From: Roseateles depolymerans
GTDB taxonomy: Bacteria; Pseudomonadota; Gammaproteobacteria; Burkholderiales; Burkholderiaceae_C
Length of the DNA: 64,000 nucleotides
Reading direction: 5' to 3'
NCBI GenBank assembly: GCA_003241055.1
Contig: QFOD01000004.1
Location: forward strand, 62,001 to 126,000
Position 1 is the first letter of the stretch, and each line of letters opens with the position of its first letter. Both the position numbers and the translations under genes were made by a program. Below the pieces are notes generated by a model, which ran no database searches, was not told the DNA's origin, and saw only the letters and a list, made by a program, of their open reading frames with translations. Shown one piece after another: positions 38,911-47,654 of this stretch.

Positions 38911-40965
38911 TCAGAGGTCCAGCACCAGCTCCTCACCCTCACCCGCGGCCGGCACCGCGCAGCACAGCAGCACCTCGCCCTCGGCCACCTGCCAGGCCGG
39001 CGCTCGTGCATAGCTGACCCGGCCCGACTGCAGACGCGTCGCGCAGCTGCCGCAACTGCCGGCGCGGCAGGAGGACGGCGGCGTCAGCCCCTTGCCCTCG
39101 GCGAACTCCAGCAGGCTGCCGTGCTCGGGCTTCCACACCGAGGCCTCACCGCTGCGGGCGAACACCACGCTGGCCTCGCGGGCCGGTGGCAGCGGGGCGG
39201 GCGCCGGTGTGGCGGCGGCGTCGGCGTCGGGGCGGCGCGTCAGCGCGGCCGGGCCGAAGGCCTCGGCATGGATGCGCTGGTCGCGCACGCCCAGCTCGCG
39301 CAGCCCGTCGTAGACCGCCTGCATGAAGCCGCCGGGGCCGCAGAGGTAGAACTCATGATCGTCGAAGGGCAGCAGGCGCTTGAGCAGGTCCATGTTCAGC
39401 GGCCCGGCCAGGCTGGCGGGTTCGGCCGCGCCCTCGCTGAGCACCGTGTGCACGCGCAGGGCGCCGTCGGAGCGGGCGGCCAGCGCGGCCAGCTCGTCGG
39501 CGAAGGCGCGCACCTGCGGGTCGTGCGCGACCTGGATCAGATGCGTGGGCCGCGTGCGGCGGTGACGGAAGCCCTCGGTGACGATGTGCTGCGCAAAGGC
39601 CAGCATGGGCGTGATGCCCACGCCTGCGCCTATCAGCACCGCGGGCCGGCGCTCGATGGCGTCCAGCGTGAACTGGCCGCGCGGGCCCTGGGCCTCGATC
39701 AGGTCGCCGACGCGCAGCTGCTCGTGCAGATGGCGGGACGCGCGGCCGTCGCGCTTGATGCTCAGGCGCAGATGGTCGGCGCCGGGAGCGGACGAGATCG
39801 TGTACTGGCGCAGCAGCGGCGCCTCACCTTCAGCCAGATGCAGCCGTATCGGCAGATGCTGGCCGGCCAGCACCGGCGGCAGCGCATGGCCGTCGGCCGG
39901 TTGCAGGTGGAAGGAGCGGATCACCGCGCTCTCGTCCACGATCCGCGTGATGCGGTAGGGGCGCCAGGCCTGGGCCAGTTGGGCGGCCTGCAGCCGCGCG
40001 GCGGCTTCGTCCCAGGTGCCGGTGATCAGCGAGTTGGGCGACCAGTCGCGGAAGCGCCAGCGCAGCGGCAGCGCCTCGCTGAGCCGCCAGCCCGATTCCA
40101 CGTGGAAGCGCCAGGCCCGCTCCGCGCCCTGGAAGGCCGCGACGGCCGGCAGCTCGGCGGCGTCCCACACCACCTCGGCGCGGCCGGTCAGCGTCAGCAG
40201 CTCGCCGCTGTCGAAGTCCATGAACAGCACGCCGGCACGCGGGTCCAGCGCCAGGTTGCCCAGCGTCATGTACATCGCGTTGCCGGTGAAGTCGGGCACC
40301 AGCAGGGTGTGCTCGTCCTCGATGTGCACGAAGCCGGCCCGGCCGCCGCGGTGCGACACGTCGGCGCCGCCGGCCGCGTGGCTGGCGACGAACAGCGTGT
40401 CGGCCTGAGCGATCAGTGCGCGCGCCGGGGCGTCCAGCGCGGTCAGTGGCTCGCGCCGTCGCGGCGTCAGGTCTTGCGGGTCGCGCACCCAGTGCATCTC
40501 GCGGCCCTGGATGTATTGCGGGCAGTTGCCCACGGTCTGCTCCACGTCCACGTCGAAGCCGCCGTCGCCGACCCGGCTGACCCGGCCGTTCACGCGGTTG
40601 CGCCGCCGCGTGTGCAGCTCGATGCCCAGAAAGCCCAGCGGCGCCCCGGGCTGCAGGCCCTCGGCCAGCGGGTCGCCCTCGACCGGGCGGGCCGCGAAGC
40701 TCAGGCGCCGCTCGTCGGGCGAGCTGATGAAGCCGGCGTCGCCCACCAGCACCGACGCCCAGGGCCGCTGCTGCGCGTCCACCGAGCCCACCATGATGAA
40801 GGGCAGCTGGCCGTAGAACTGGCGGTGCTGCTCCGGCATGTAGGGCCGCACCACGCGCCGGCCTATGCCCTGCATGCGCTCGGCCACGCCCAGGCGCTGC
40901 TGGACGGCCACCTCGCCGGCATGGAAGGGCTGCTCGAGCGTGTTGGACAAGGGCGTGGTGCTCAT
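38911..40965 (-). CDS. Three-domain fusion: PNPOx-like, FAD/NAD reductase and 2Fe-2S ferredoxin
   Basis: 684 residues. Domain 1 (about 30-330) is pyridoxamine-phosphate-oxidase-like, a flavin-binding split barrel (LPFIMVGSVDAQQRPWASVL, VGNCPQYIQGREMHW, GNAMYMTLGNLALDPRAGVL). Domain 2 (about 350-580) is a ferredoxin-NADP-reductase type: LRQYTISSAP, IGAGVGITPMLAFAQ and FYLCGPGGFMQAVYDGLREL. Domain 3 ends with plant-type 2Fe-2S cysteines: CRAGSCGSCATRL and CCAVPA. Electrons would pass NAD(P)H to FAD to 2Fe-2S. Substrate unknown. It is next to a GST and a separate damaged PNPOx-like gene. Confidence 0.9.
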   Translation of the reverse strand: MSTTPLSNTLEQPFHAGEVAVQQRLGVAERMQGIGRRVVRPYMPEQHRQFYGQLPFIMVGSVDAQQRPWASVLVGDAGFISSPDERRLSFAARPVEGDPLAEGLQPGAPLGFLGIELHTRRRNRVNGRVSRVGDGGFDVDVEQTVGNCPQYIQGREMHWVRDPQDLTPRRREPLTALDAPARALIAQADTLFVASHAAGGADVSHRGGRAGFVHIEDEHTLLVPDFTGNAMYMTLGNLALDPRAGVLFMDFDSGELLTLTGRAEVVWDAAELPAVAAFQGAERAWRFHVESGWRLSEALPLRWRFRDWSPNSLITGTWDEAAARLQAAQLAQAWRPYRITRIVDESAVIRSFHLQPADGHALPPVLAGQHLPIRLHLAEGEAPLLRQYTISSAPGADHLRLSIKRDGRASRHLHEQLRVGDLIEAQGPRGQFTLDAIERRPAVLIGAGVGITPMLAFAQHIVTEGFRHRRTRPTHLIQVAHDPQVRAFADELAALAARSDGALRVHTVLSEGAAEPASLAGPLNMDLLKRLLPFDDHEFYLCGPGGFMQAVYDGLRELGVRDQRIHAEAFGPAALTRRPDADAAATPAPAPLPPAREASVVFARSGEASVWKPEHGSLLEFAEGKGLTPPSSCRAGSCGSCATRLQSGRVSYARAPAWQVAEGEVLLCCAVPAAGEGEELVLDL

Positions 40966-41003
40966 GGGGTTCTCCGGTGGGTCGTGGGGGCGGCGCCTGC
41001 GGC

Positions 41004-41630
41004 TCAGGCGGCGAGGCCCACCGCGGTCGTCTGGAAGGGCACGAAGCCGGGCAGGGCCTCGATGCGGGCCAGCCAGGCGCGCACATTGGGGTAGGGGCTC
41101 AGGTCCACATTGCCCTCGGGGGCCGCGGAGACATAGCTGTAGCCGGCCACGTCGGCCAGCGTCGCGTGGTCGCGGGCGAGGAACAGGCGCTGGCCCAGCA
41201 CGCCGTTCATCACCCCCAGCAGCTGGTGGGCGCGGGCGATGACCTCCGGCGCATTCAGCGGGGCGCCGAACACCGTGATCAGCCGCGCGGCCGCCGGGCC
41301 GAACGCGATCTGGCCGGCCGCCACCGACAGCCAGGCCTGCACCGCGGCCTGGCCGGCGGCGTCGCGCGGCAGCCAGCGGTCGGTGGCGTCGTAGCTGCGT
41401 GCCAGGTAGACCAGGATGGCGTTGGAGTCCGCGATCACGGTGTCGCCGTCCTCCAGCACCGGCACCTGGCCGAAGGGGTTCAGCTTCAGGAACTCGGGGC
41501 GCTTGTGCTCGCCCTGGCGCAGATCGACCTCGATGAGTTGGTGGGGCAGGCCCAGCAGCGAAAGCATCAGGCGGGCGCGGTGCGCATGGCCGGACAGGGC
41601 GACGTGGTGCAGCTTGAGGGACGGGGTCAT
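41004..41630 (-). CDS. Glutathione S-transferase
   Basis: 208 residues. N-terminal thioredoxin fold with LHHVALSGHAHRARLMLSLL (the serine that may contact glutathione), NPFGQVPVLEDGDTVIADSN with the cis-proline VPVL, and DSNAILVYLA. The C-terminal helical domain contains TLADVAGYSYVSAAP. Class resembles beta/theta-like bacterial GSTs. Starts 38 bases upstream of the fusion oxidoreductase start on the same strand; a shared transcript with the upstream frameshifted gene is likely. Substrate unknown. Confidence 0.9.
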   Translation of the reverse strand: MTPSLKLHHVALSGHAHRARLMLSLLGLPHQLIEVDLRQGEHKRPEFLKLNPFGQVPVLEDGDTVIADSNAILVYLARSYDATDRWLPRDAAGQAAVQAWLSVAAGQIAFGPAAARLITVFGAPLNAPEVIARAHQLLGVMNGVLGQRLFLARDHATLADVAGYSYVSAAPEGNVDLSPYPNVRAWLARIEALPGFVPFQTTAVGLAA

Positions 41631-41755
41631 GGGGCCTCCAGGGGGTTGAGGGTGGTTCGCGGGCAAAGACTGGCCCTGCCGCCCCGGCGAGCCGGCGGGG
41701 CAGTGGGCGTGGGAAGCGGTGCGGAGGCCGCGGGCGGTGCGGGCCCGGGTGAGGT

Positions 41756-42342
41756 CTAGGCGAGGGCGGGCCGGGCCGCCTGGGCGGCGGCCAGCTGGGC
41801 CTGCAGCTCGGCGATGCGTGCATCGCGCTCGGCCAGCGCCTGCTGTACGTCCTCGGCATCGAAGCGCTGCGGGATGTGCTGCGGGCAGTTCCAGTCCGTC
41901 GCCTCGACGCTGATGAGGAAGGCCCGCTGCGGGCGCGCCGGGTAGCCGGGCGTGGTCAGCCGCGCGTATAGCGGATCGCCGGGCGCCAGGTCTTGCACGC
42001 GCAGACGGCCCAGCAGCTTCAGGCGCACCCGCTCGGCGTAGTCCACCAGAATCAGCGCCACGCGGTCGTTCGTGGCCAGGTTGCCGACGCTGATCAGCTG
42101 GCGGTTGCCGGCGTAGTCGGCCAGCGCGAGCGTCTTCTCGTCCAGCACCTTCAGAAAGCCGGCCGGCCCGCCGCGGTGTTGAACATAGGGCCAGCCGGTC
42201 TCGGACACGGTGGCCAGGTAGGCGCTGCGCTGGGCGGCGATGAACTCGGCCTCCTGCTCGCCCAGCCGGCGCGGCTGCCATCGCGCCGCTGGGCATCCCG
42301 GACGGAAGGGGTGAAGGCGATGTGGGCGAAGGCGTGGGGCAT
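41756..42342 (-). pseudogene. Frameshifted pyridoxamine-5'-phosphate-oxidase-family gene
   Basis: The C-terminal part (from GTG 42208: MSETGWPYVQHRGGPAGFLK, VGNLATNDRVALILVDYAER, WNCPQHIPQRF) is a good PNPOx-like flavin-binding protein but lacks its start. The missing N-terminus lies upstream in another frame: ATG 42342, MPHAFAHIAFTPSVRDAQRR. Between about 42240 and 42290 the reading frame must shift by one base to join DGSR to LGEQEAEFIAAQRSAYLATV. The join would restore about 195 residues, near family length. Either a real frameshift, or a sequencing error. Confidence 0.7.
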
Positions 42343-42592
42343 GGTGCAGCTCCTGCGGGCGGTGGCTGCCGTTGCAGCGATGGCGCCACTGTCCTCCAGC
42401 GGTGGCCGGGGCGGAATCCTCGTGCCGGCCAAGTCACTGTTTCGCGTTCAGAAACACTGATCCGTGCCAGACGCCAGCACCGCAATGCCCGCAACGGGCC
42501 GAAGGGCGTCGCCGGCTCGCGCAGCGGGCCAGGGGCGGCCGGGGGATGATCCTCGGCTTCGCGCGCTGCCGCGCCCCGTCTTCCCGATCGTC

Positions 42593-43966
42593 ATGCCGTT
42601 GGATACGCCGCTACACGCCCAGGCCGCACTGCCCGCGGGCCTCAGTCCTCAGGAGCGGCGCGCGCTGCTGGCGGTGCTGACCGGCGTGGTGCTGGCCACG
42701 CTGGACACCGCCATCGCCAACACGGCGCTGCCCAGCATCGCCGCCGACCTGCACTCCAGCGAGGCCGGCGCGATCTGGGTGCTGAACGCCTATCAGCTGG
42801 CGGTTGTCGCCACCATGCTGCCGTTCGCGGCGCTGGGTGACGTGATCGGGCCGCGGCGGGTGTTCCTGGGCGGCATCGCGGTGTTCACGGGGGCCTCGCT
42901 GCTGTGCACGCTGGCCGGCAACGTGCCGCTGCTGGCGGCCGCGCGGGCGCTGCAGGGCATAGGCGCCGGGGCCATGATGAGCGTCAACATCGCTCTGATC
43001 CGGCTGATCTATCCGGCCTCCCGGCTGGGCCGCGGCGTGGGCATGAATGCGCTGGTGGTGGGCATAGGCTTCGCGGTCGGGCCCACCGTGGCCTCGCTGG
43101 TGCTGGCGCTGGCCAGCTGGCCCTGGCTGTTCGGCATCAATGTGCCGCTGGGCCTGCTGGCGATGGCGCTGGGCGGCTCGGCCCTGCCCCACAGCCCGCG
43201 CCGGCCGGGCGGCTTCGATCCGTTGACCGCCGGGCTGACGGCGCTGAGCTTTGCGTCGCTGGTGTTCGCGCTGACCTCGGTGGCGCAACTGGAGCCCTGG
43301 TCGCAGGTCTTGCCCTTCGCGCTGCTGGCGCTGGTCAGCGGCGCGGCGCTGCTGCGCCGCCAGGCCGGCCACCCGGCGCCCATGCTGCCGGTGGACCTGC
43401 TGCGCCGCCCGATGTTCGCGCTCTCCGCGCTGACCGCGGTGGCGGCCTTTGCGACCCAGGGCCTGGCCTTCGTGTCGCTGCCCTTCTTCTTCGAGCAGGT
43501 GCTGCACCGCGACCCGGTGCAGACGGGCCTGCTGATCTCGGCCTGGCCGGTGCTGGTCGCGCTGTTCGCGCCGGTGGCCGGCCGGCTGTCGGATCGCCAC
43601 CCGCCGGGGCTGCTGGGCGGCGTGGGCCTGGTGCTGCTGAGCGCCGGCATGGCCTCGCTGGCCCTGCTGCCGGCCCAGCCCAGCGTTGCGGACATCATGG
43701 TGCGGATGGCGCTGTGCGGTGCCGGCTTCGGCTTCTTCCAGGCGCCCAACCTGAAGGCGCTGATGTCCAGCGCGCCGCCCGAGCGGGCCGGCGGGGCCAG
43801 CGGCGTCATCGGCGTGGCCCGGCTGCTGGGGCAGACCAGCGGCGCGGCGCTGGTGGCGCTGTGCTTCCACCTGGGCGGCACGCAGGGCTCGGCCACCGCG
43901 CTGGTGCTGGGCGCGGTGTCGGCCGGCATTGCCGCCGCGGCCAGCTTCATGCGGCTGTGGGTGTGA
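42593..43966 (+). CDS. MFS transporter, DHA2/EmrB-QacA-like drug exporter
   Basis: 457 residues and about 13-14 membrane helices. Seen: ATLDTAIANTALPSIAADLH in helix 1, the FAALGDVIGPRRVFLGGIAV loop (motif A) and MMSVNIALIRLIYP with motif B-like RxxxG residues nearby. Proton-driven export of drugs or metabolites is the family role. Start ATG 42593 is used; an upstream frame to 42464 gives an implausible basic leader. Faces the P-type ATPase tail to tail across about 140 bases. Confidence 0.88.
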   Translation: MPLDTPLHAQAALPAGLSPQERRALLAVLTGVVLATLDTAIANTALPSIAADLHSSEAGAIWVLNAYQLAVVATMLPFAALGDVIGPRRVFLGGIAVFTGASLLCTLAGNVPLLAAARALQGIGAGAMMSVNIALIRLIYPASRLGRGVGMNALVVGIGFAVGPTVASLVLALASWPWLFGINVPLGLLAMALGGSALPHSPRRPGGFDPLTAGLTALSFASLVFALTSVAQLEPWSQVLPFALLALVSGAALLRRQAGHPAPMLPVDLLRRPMFALSALTAVAAFATQGLAFVSLPFFFEQVLHRDPVQTGLLISAWPVLVALFAPVAGRLSDRHPPGLLGGVGLVLLSAGMASLALLPAQPSVADIMVRMALCGAGFGFFQAPNLKALMSSAPPERAGGASGVIGVARLLGQTSGAALVALCFHLGGTQGSATALVLGAVSAGIAAAASFMRLWV

Positions 43967-44002
43967 GGGTGGCCGCCGTGCGCAGCGCTGGCGGGAATCG
44001 AC

Positions 44003-44095
44003 TCAGCGCGGCTCGCCCTGCGCGGCCTTCAGCGCATGAATCAGCTCGGCGCTGTGGTCGCGCGCATCCAGCGGCTCGAAGCGGCCGGGCTCGCA
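44003..44095 (-). pseudogene. Possible 3' remnant of an unknown gene
   Basis: A short leftward frame ending at 44003 reads CEPGRFEPLDARDHSAELIH then ALKAAQGEPR with GC-rich third codon positions typical of real genes here, but has no plausible start. It lies between the MFS and ATPase genes. Perhaps the tail of a deleted gene; weak evidence. Confidence 0.25.
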
Positions 44096-44102
44096 AGAGG
44101 GG

Positions 44103-46649
44103 CTAGGGTATGCCCGGGGTGCCTGAGTCTTGGGGCTTGGCGCTTCGCTCCCGGCCCAGCCAGGTGCTCGCGAGTGCTCCTGCGGCAACGGCCACGGCGA
44201 CGCTGCCCAGGCTCAGCGCGAGGTCGCCAGGCGCCGGTGCCTCGAAGTGCAGCAGCCGTCGGGCCGCGGGCCAGGCGAGCGCCAGCGTCAGCGCCGCCGT
44301 GGCGGCCGCGCTCACGGCCCAGAAGGCCGCGGCGGTGCGCTCCAGCAGCCCGCGCCAGCCGCCGCCGGCGTTCACGGCCACCAGCAGCAGGTTGCCGGCG
44401 GTCAGCCCCACCACGGCCAGCGTGCGGGCCAGGTCTTCACCGCGGCCGGCGCGCAGCGCCACGAGGTAGAGCAGCAGCGTCGCGACGAGCAGGGCCAGGC
44501 CCTGCACCAGGCCCTGGGCCAGCAGCCTTGCGCCTATCAGGCCCTCGCCGGCGCGGCGCGGCGGGCGTTGCATCACGCGCGGGTCCTCCGGCGCACCTTC
44601 GAAGGCCAGCGAACACACCGGGTCGATCACCATCTCGGTCAGCACCACATGGGCCGGCAGCAGCAGCGGCGGCAGGCCCAGCAGCAGCGGCAGCAGCGCC
44701 AGACCGGCCACCGGCACATGGATGGCCGTGATGTAGGTCATCACCTTGCGCAGGTTGTCGAAGATGCGCCGTCCCATGCGCACGCCGCCGACGATGCGGC
44801 CGAAGTCCTCGTCCAGCAGCACCAGGCCGGCGGCCTCGCGCGCCACGTCGGTGCCGCGCCGGCCCATCGCGATGCCGATGTGGGCGGCCTTCAGCGCGGG
44901 TGCGTCGTTGACCCCGTCGCCGGTCATGGCCACGGTCTCGCCATTGCGGCGTGCGGCCTGCACCAGGCGCAGCTTCTGCGCCGGCGTCACGCGTGCAAAC
45001 ACCCGCACGCGGCGCATCGCGTGGGCCAGCGCGGCGTCGTCCAGCCGGTCGATCTCGGCGCCGGTGAGGGCGCCGGCGCGCACATCCAGCCCGGCCTGCG
45101 TGGCGATGGCCAGCGCGGTGGCGGCATGGTCGCCGGTGATCATGGCCACCGCGATGCCGGCCTGGCGGGCCTGCTCAAGCGCCGGCGCGACGCTGGGGCG
45201 CAGCGGGTCTTCGAAGGCGGCCAGGCCCAGCAGCTGGAAGTCGACGTCATGCTGACCGCCGATGACCTGCCCCGGCAAGACCTGCCCCTGCGCCACCGCC
45301 AGCACGCGCAGGCCCTGGTCGGCCAGCGCGCGCACGCGGCGCAGCTCGATGGCGGTCTGCGCGGCGCTCAGGTGGCAGAGGTCCAGCACCGCCTCGGGTG
45401 CGCCCTTGGCCGCCACCCAGCGCCGCCCTTGTTCATCGGTCCATTCGTTGGACATGGCCAGCAGCTCGGCGCTGAGCGGGTATTCGTGCTGCAGCTGCCA
45501 GGCGGGATGCAGGTGCTCGGTGTCGGCCAATGCGGCATCGCCCTGGCCCAGCAGTGCGCGGTCCATCGGGTCCAGCCCGCCGCGGCGCGAGGCCAGCATC
45601 GCAAACTCCAGCAGCCGGTGCACGGCCTCGGGCAGCGGCCCGCCCGGGCGCAGCTCCACATCGGCTTCGGCGTTGACCAGGCGCCTGAGCTGCATGCGGT
45701 TCTCGGTCAGCGTGCCGGTCTTGTCCACGCAAAGCAACGTGGCGCCGCCCAGCGCCTCGATCACCGCGGGCCGGCGCGCCAGCACCTGGATGCGTGCCAG
45801 CCGCCAGGCGCCCAGCGCGAGGAACACGGCCAGCGCCATCGGAAATTCCTCCGGCAGCATGGCCATGCCCAGCGCAATGGCGGCCAGCAGGCCCTGCAGC
45901 CAGTCGCCCCGGGCCAGCCCCCACCACAGCGTCAACGCGCCGCAGACCAGTGCCGCCGCCACGCCGAACACCTGCACCAGCCGGCGCAGCTGGGCCTGCA
46001 GCGGCGTGGCCACGCTCTCCACGCTGGCCAGCGAGGCGCCGATCTGCCCCACGCGGGTGGCCGCGCCGGTGGCCACCACCTCGGCGAGGCCGTGGCCGGC
46101 CACCACCAGCGTGCCGGCATGAACCAGGGCTTCGCCGGGGTCGGGCAGGTTGGGGGTGTCGGCCCGCTTGTGCACCGGCACGGATTCGCCGGTCAGCAGC
46201 GATTCATCCAGCGCCAGCGCGTTGCATTCCAGCAGCCGCGCGTCGGCCGGCACGCGCTCGCCCTCGGCCACCAGGATGGCGTCGCCCGGCACCAGCTCGC
46301 GCGCAGGGATGCGCGTGCTGCGCCCGTCGCGCAGCACGCGGGCCTGGGGCGCGGCCAGCTCGCGCAGGGCCTGCAGTGCATGCTCGCTGCGGCGCTCCTG
46401 CAGGATCACCAGCCCCACGCTGACCAGCGCGAAGAAGGCCAGCAGCAGGCCCTCGCCCAGGTCGCCCAGCAGCAGGTAGAGCGCCGCCGCCACGAGCAGC
46501 AGCAGGAACATGGGCTCGGTCAGCACGCCGCGCAGCGTGGCCAGCAGGCCCTGGCGTTCGCGGTCGGCCACTTCGTTGAAGCCCTGCGCCTGCAGTCGGC
46601 GGCCGGCTTCCTCGCTGCTCAGTCCGGGAATGGGCGTGCTCGGGGTCAT
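44103..46649 (-). CDS. Cation-translocating P-type ATPase (P2-like)
   Basis: 848 residues. Order: cytoplasmic N-terminal motif, helices 1-2, actuator with DESLLTGESVPV, helices 3-4 with LPEEFPMAL where Ca2+ pumps have PEGLP, the phosphorylation motif DKTGTLTENRM, nucleotide-binding KGAPEAV, hinge TGDGVNDAPALK, and helices 5-10 with AHVVLTEMVIDPVCSLAFEG. The EEF variant in helix 4 may change the ion. Likely exports or balances a divalent cation. Start at ATG 46649. No clear operon partner. Confidence 0.92.
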   Translation of the reverse strand: MTPSTPIPGLSSEEAGRRLQAQGFNEVADRERQGLLATLRGVLTEPMFLLLLVAAALYLLLGDLGEGLLLAFFALVSVGLVILQERRSEHALQALRELAAPQARVLRDGRSTRIPARELVPGDAILVAEGERVPADARLLECNALALDESLLTGESVPVHKRADTPNLPDPGEALVHAGTLVVAGHGLAEVVATGAATRVGQIGASLASVESVATPLQAQLRRLVQVFGVAAALVCGALTLWWGLARGDWLQGLLAAIALGMAMLPEEFPMALAVFLALGAWRLARIQVLARRPAVIEALGGATLLCVDKTGTLTENRMQLRRLVNAEADVELRPGGPLPEAVHRLLEFAMLASRRGGLDPMDRALLGQGDAALADTEHLHPAWQLQHEYPLSAELLAMSNEWTDEQGRRWVAAKGAPEAVLDLCHLSAAQTAIELRRVRALADQGLRVLAVAQGQVLPGQVIGGQHDVDFQLLGLAAFEDPLRPSVAPALEQARQAGIAVAMITGDHAATALAIATQAGLDVRAGALTGAEIDRLDDAALAHAMRRVRVFARVTPAQKLRLVQAARRNGETVAMTGDGVNDAPALKAAHIGIAMGRRGTDVAREAAGLVLLDEDFGRIVGGVRMGRRIFDNLRKVMTYITAIHVPVAGLALLPLLLGLPPLLLPAHVVLTEMVIDPVCSLAFEGAPEDPRVMQRPPRRAGEGLIGARLLAQGLVQGLALLVATLLLYLVALRAGRGEDLARTLAVVGLTAGNLLLVAVNAGGGWRGLLERTAAAFWAVSAAATAALTLALAWPAARRLLHFEAPAPGDLALSLGSVAVAVAAGALASTWLGRERSAKPQDSGTPGIP

Positions 46650-46713
46650 GCCGGGCCTGCGGGGGAGTGGGGCTGCGCCGCATTGGAGCATGGGGCGGCG
46701 CTAGCATGGCGCC

Positions 46714-47100
46714 ATGCCTCGTTCGCTGTTGCTGCTGATCGCCGTCGTCTTCGTCGCGTCGTGGGCCTGGCGCGGCCAGGTGGCCCGCAGCGACGGACAA
46801 GACCTGGCCCAGCTGGCCCGGCCGGGCGACATCCGCATGATCTCGTCCGAGACCTGTCCCTGGTGCCTGGCGGCGCGGCGCTGGTTCAAGGACAACGGCG
46901 TGCCGTTCAGCGAATGCCTCATCGAACGTGATGCGCGCTGCGCGGCCGACTACGCCGCGCTGGGTGCCGTGGGCACGCCCACGCTGCTGGTGCGCGGGCA
47001 GCGCGTGATCGGCTTCGACCGGGCGCGCATCCTGCAGGTGCTGCGCGAGGCGCCGGCCCGGCCCGCCGCTCAGCGCGCCGCGCTCAATGGCTCGGCCTGA
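46714..47100 (+). CDS. Membrane-anchored glutaredoxin-like protein
   Basis: 128 residues. A hydrophobic N-terminal helix (LLLLIAVVFVASWAW) anchors the protein, presumably facing the periplasm, and the glutaredoxin domain follows: ISSETCPWCLAARRWFKDNG with the redox pair CPWC, VGTPTLLVRGQRVIGFD with the cis-proline TPTL. Two further cysteines (SECLIER and ARCAAD) are noteworthy. Its 3' end overlaps the convergent DUF3299 gene by 31 bases. Role in thiol redox control is inferred. Confidence 0.85.
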   Translation: MPRSLLLLIAVVFVASWAWRGQVARSDGQDLAQLARPGDIRMISSETCPWCLAARRWFKDNGVPFSECLIERDARCAADYAALGAVGTPTLLVRGQRVIGFDRARILQVLREAPARPAAQRAALNGSA

Positions 47101-47654
47101 TCGGCCTGCAGCAGGTAACCGCTGTCGAAGCCGCCGGCCGAGTGACGCTGCACGGTGAGGCGGCCGCGCACCTGCACCCTGTCCATCGCGCGCAGACCCG
47201 GCTGCGGCTCGCGCAGCTGAACCCGCACGATCTGGTTGGGCGGTGGTGGCGGGCTGTGGATGCAGGCGCCGAAGTAAGGCACCAGCAGAAATTCGGCCAG
47301 CCCGCGCCAGGCCAATTCCAGCGGCACCACATAGCCCTGCAGCGCGACGCGGCGCTGATCGAGCGCGGTGCGCAGCGGCGCGTCGTGCCGGGCCTGCGCC
47401 AGCTCGTGCAGCCAGCGGGCCGCGCGGGGATCGTTGTCGTCGAGCCGTGTGCCCGTCGCCACCGGCCGGGGTGGCAGCGCCTGGGCCCAGCCGGGTGGCA
47501 GCAGCTCGGCCCAGGCGAGCAGGTCCGGGTCGCCGGACGGGGCGCTGGCCGCCGCCGCGCCGGGCAGGGCCTTCGGGGTGAGCCAGACCGCCAGCGGTCC
47601 GGCCCCGACGGCGGCGCCCCAGCCGAGCAGGTGCAGCGTGGCGCGGCGGGTCAA
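47070..47654 (-). CDS. DUF3299 exported protein (second copy of zinc-uptake operon)
   Basis: 194 residues. The TTG start overlaps the previous stop (TTGA). The N-terminus MTRRATLHLLGWGAAVGAGP has a twin-arginine look and leads to a hydrophobic segment, so it is exported or membrane-anchored. The core GYVVPLELAWRGLAEFLLVP and YFGACIHSPPPPPNQIVRVQ match DUF3299, including the invariant GACIHxPPPPxNQ. Adjacent tandem paralog at 47651-48229. Part of the Zur-linked operon. Confidence 0.82.
   Translation of the reverse strand: MTRRATLHLLGWGAAVGAGPLAVWLTPKALPGAAAASAPSGDPDLLAWAELLPPGWAQALPPRPVATGTRLDDNDPRAARWLHELAQARHDAPLRTALDQRRVALQGYVVPLELAWRGLAEFLLVPYFGACIHSPPPPPNQIVRVQLREPQPGLRAMDRVQVRGRLTVQRHSAGGFDSGYLLQADQAEPLSAAR

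Noticed and set aside
40966..41859. N-terminal extension of the PNPOx-FNR fusion to 41859
   Set aside because: The extension is antisense or out of frame to the GST gene and arginine/proline-rich; ATG 40965 gives a natural start.
44130..46931. A 933-codon rightward frame over the P-type ATPase
   Set aside because: Antisense to an ATPase with all motifs; composition is a shadow pattern.
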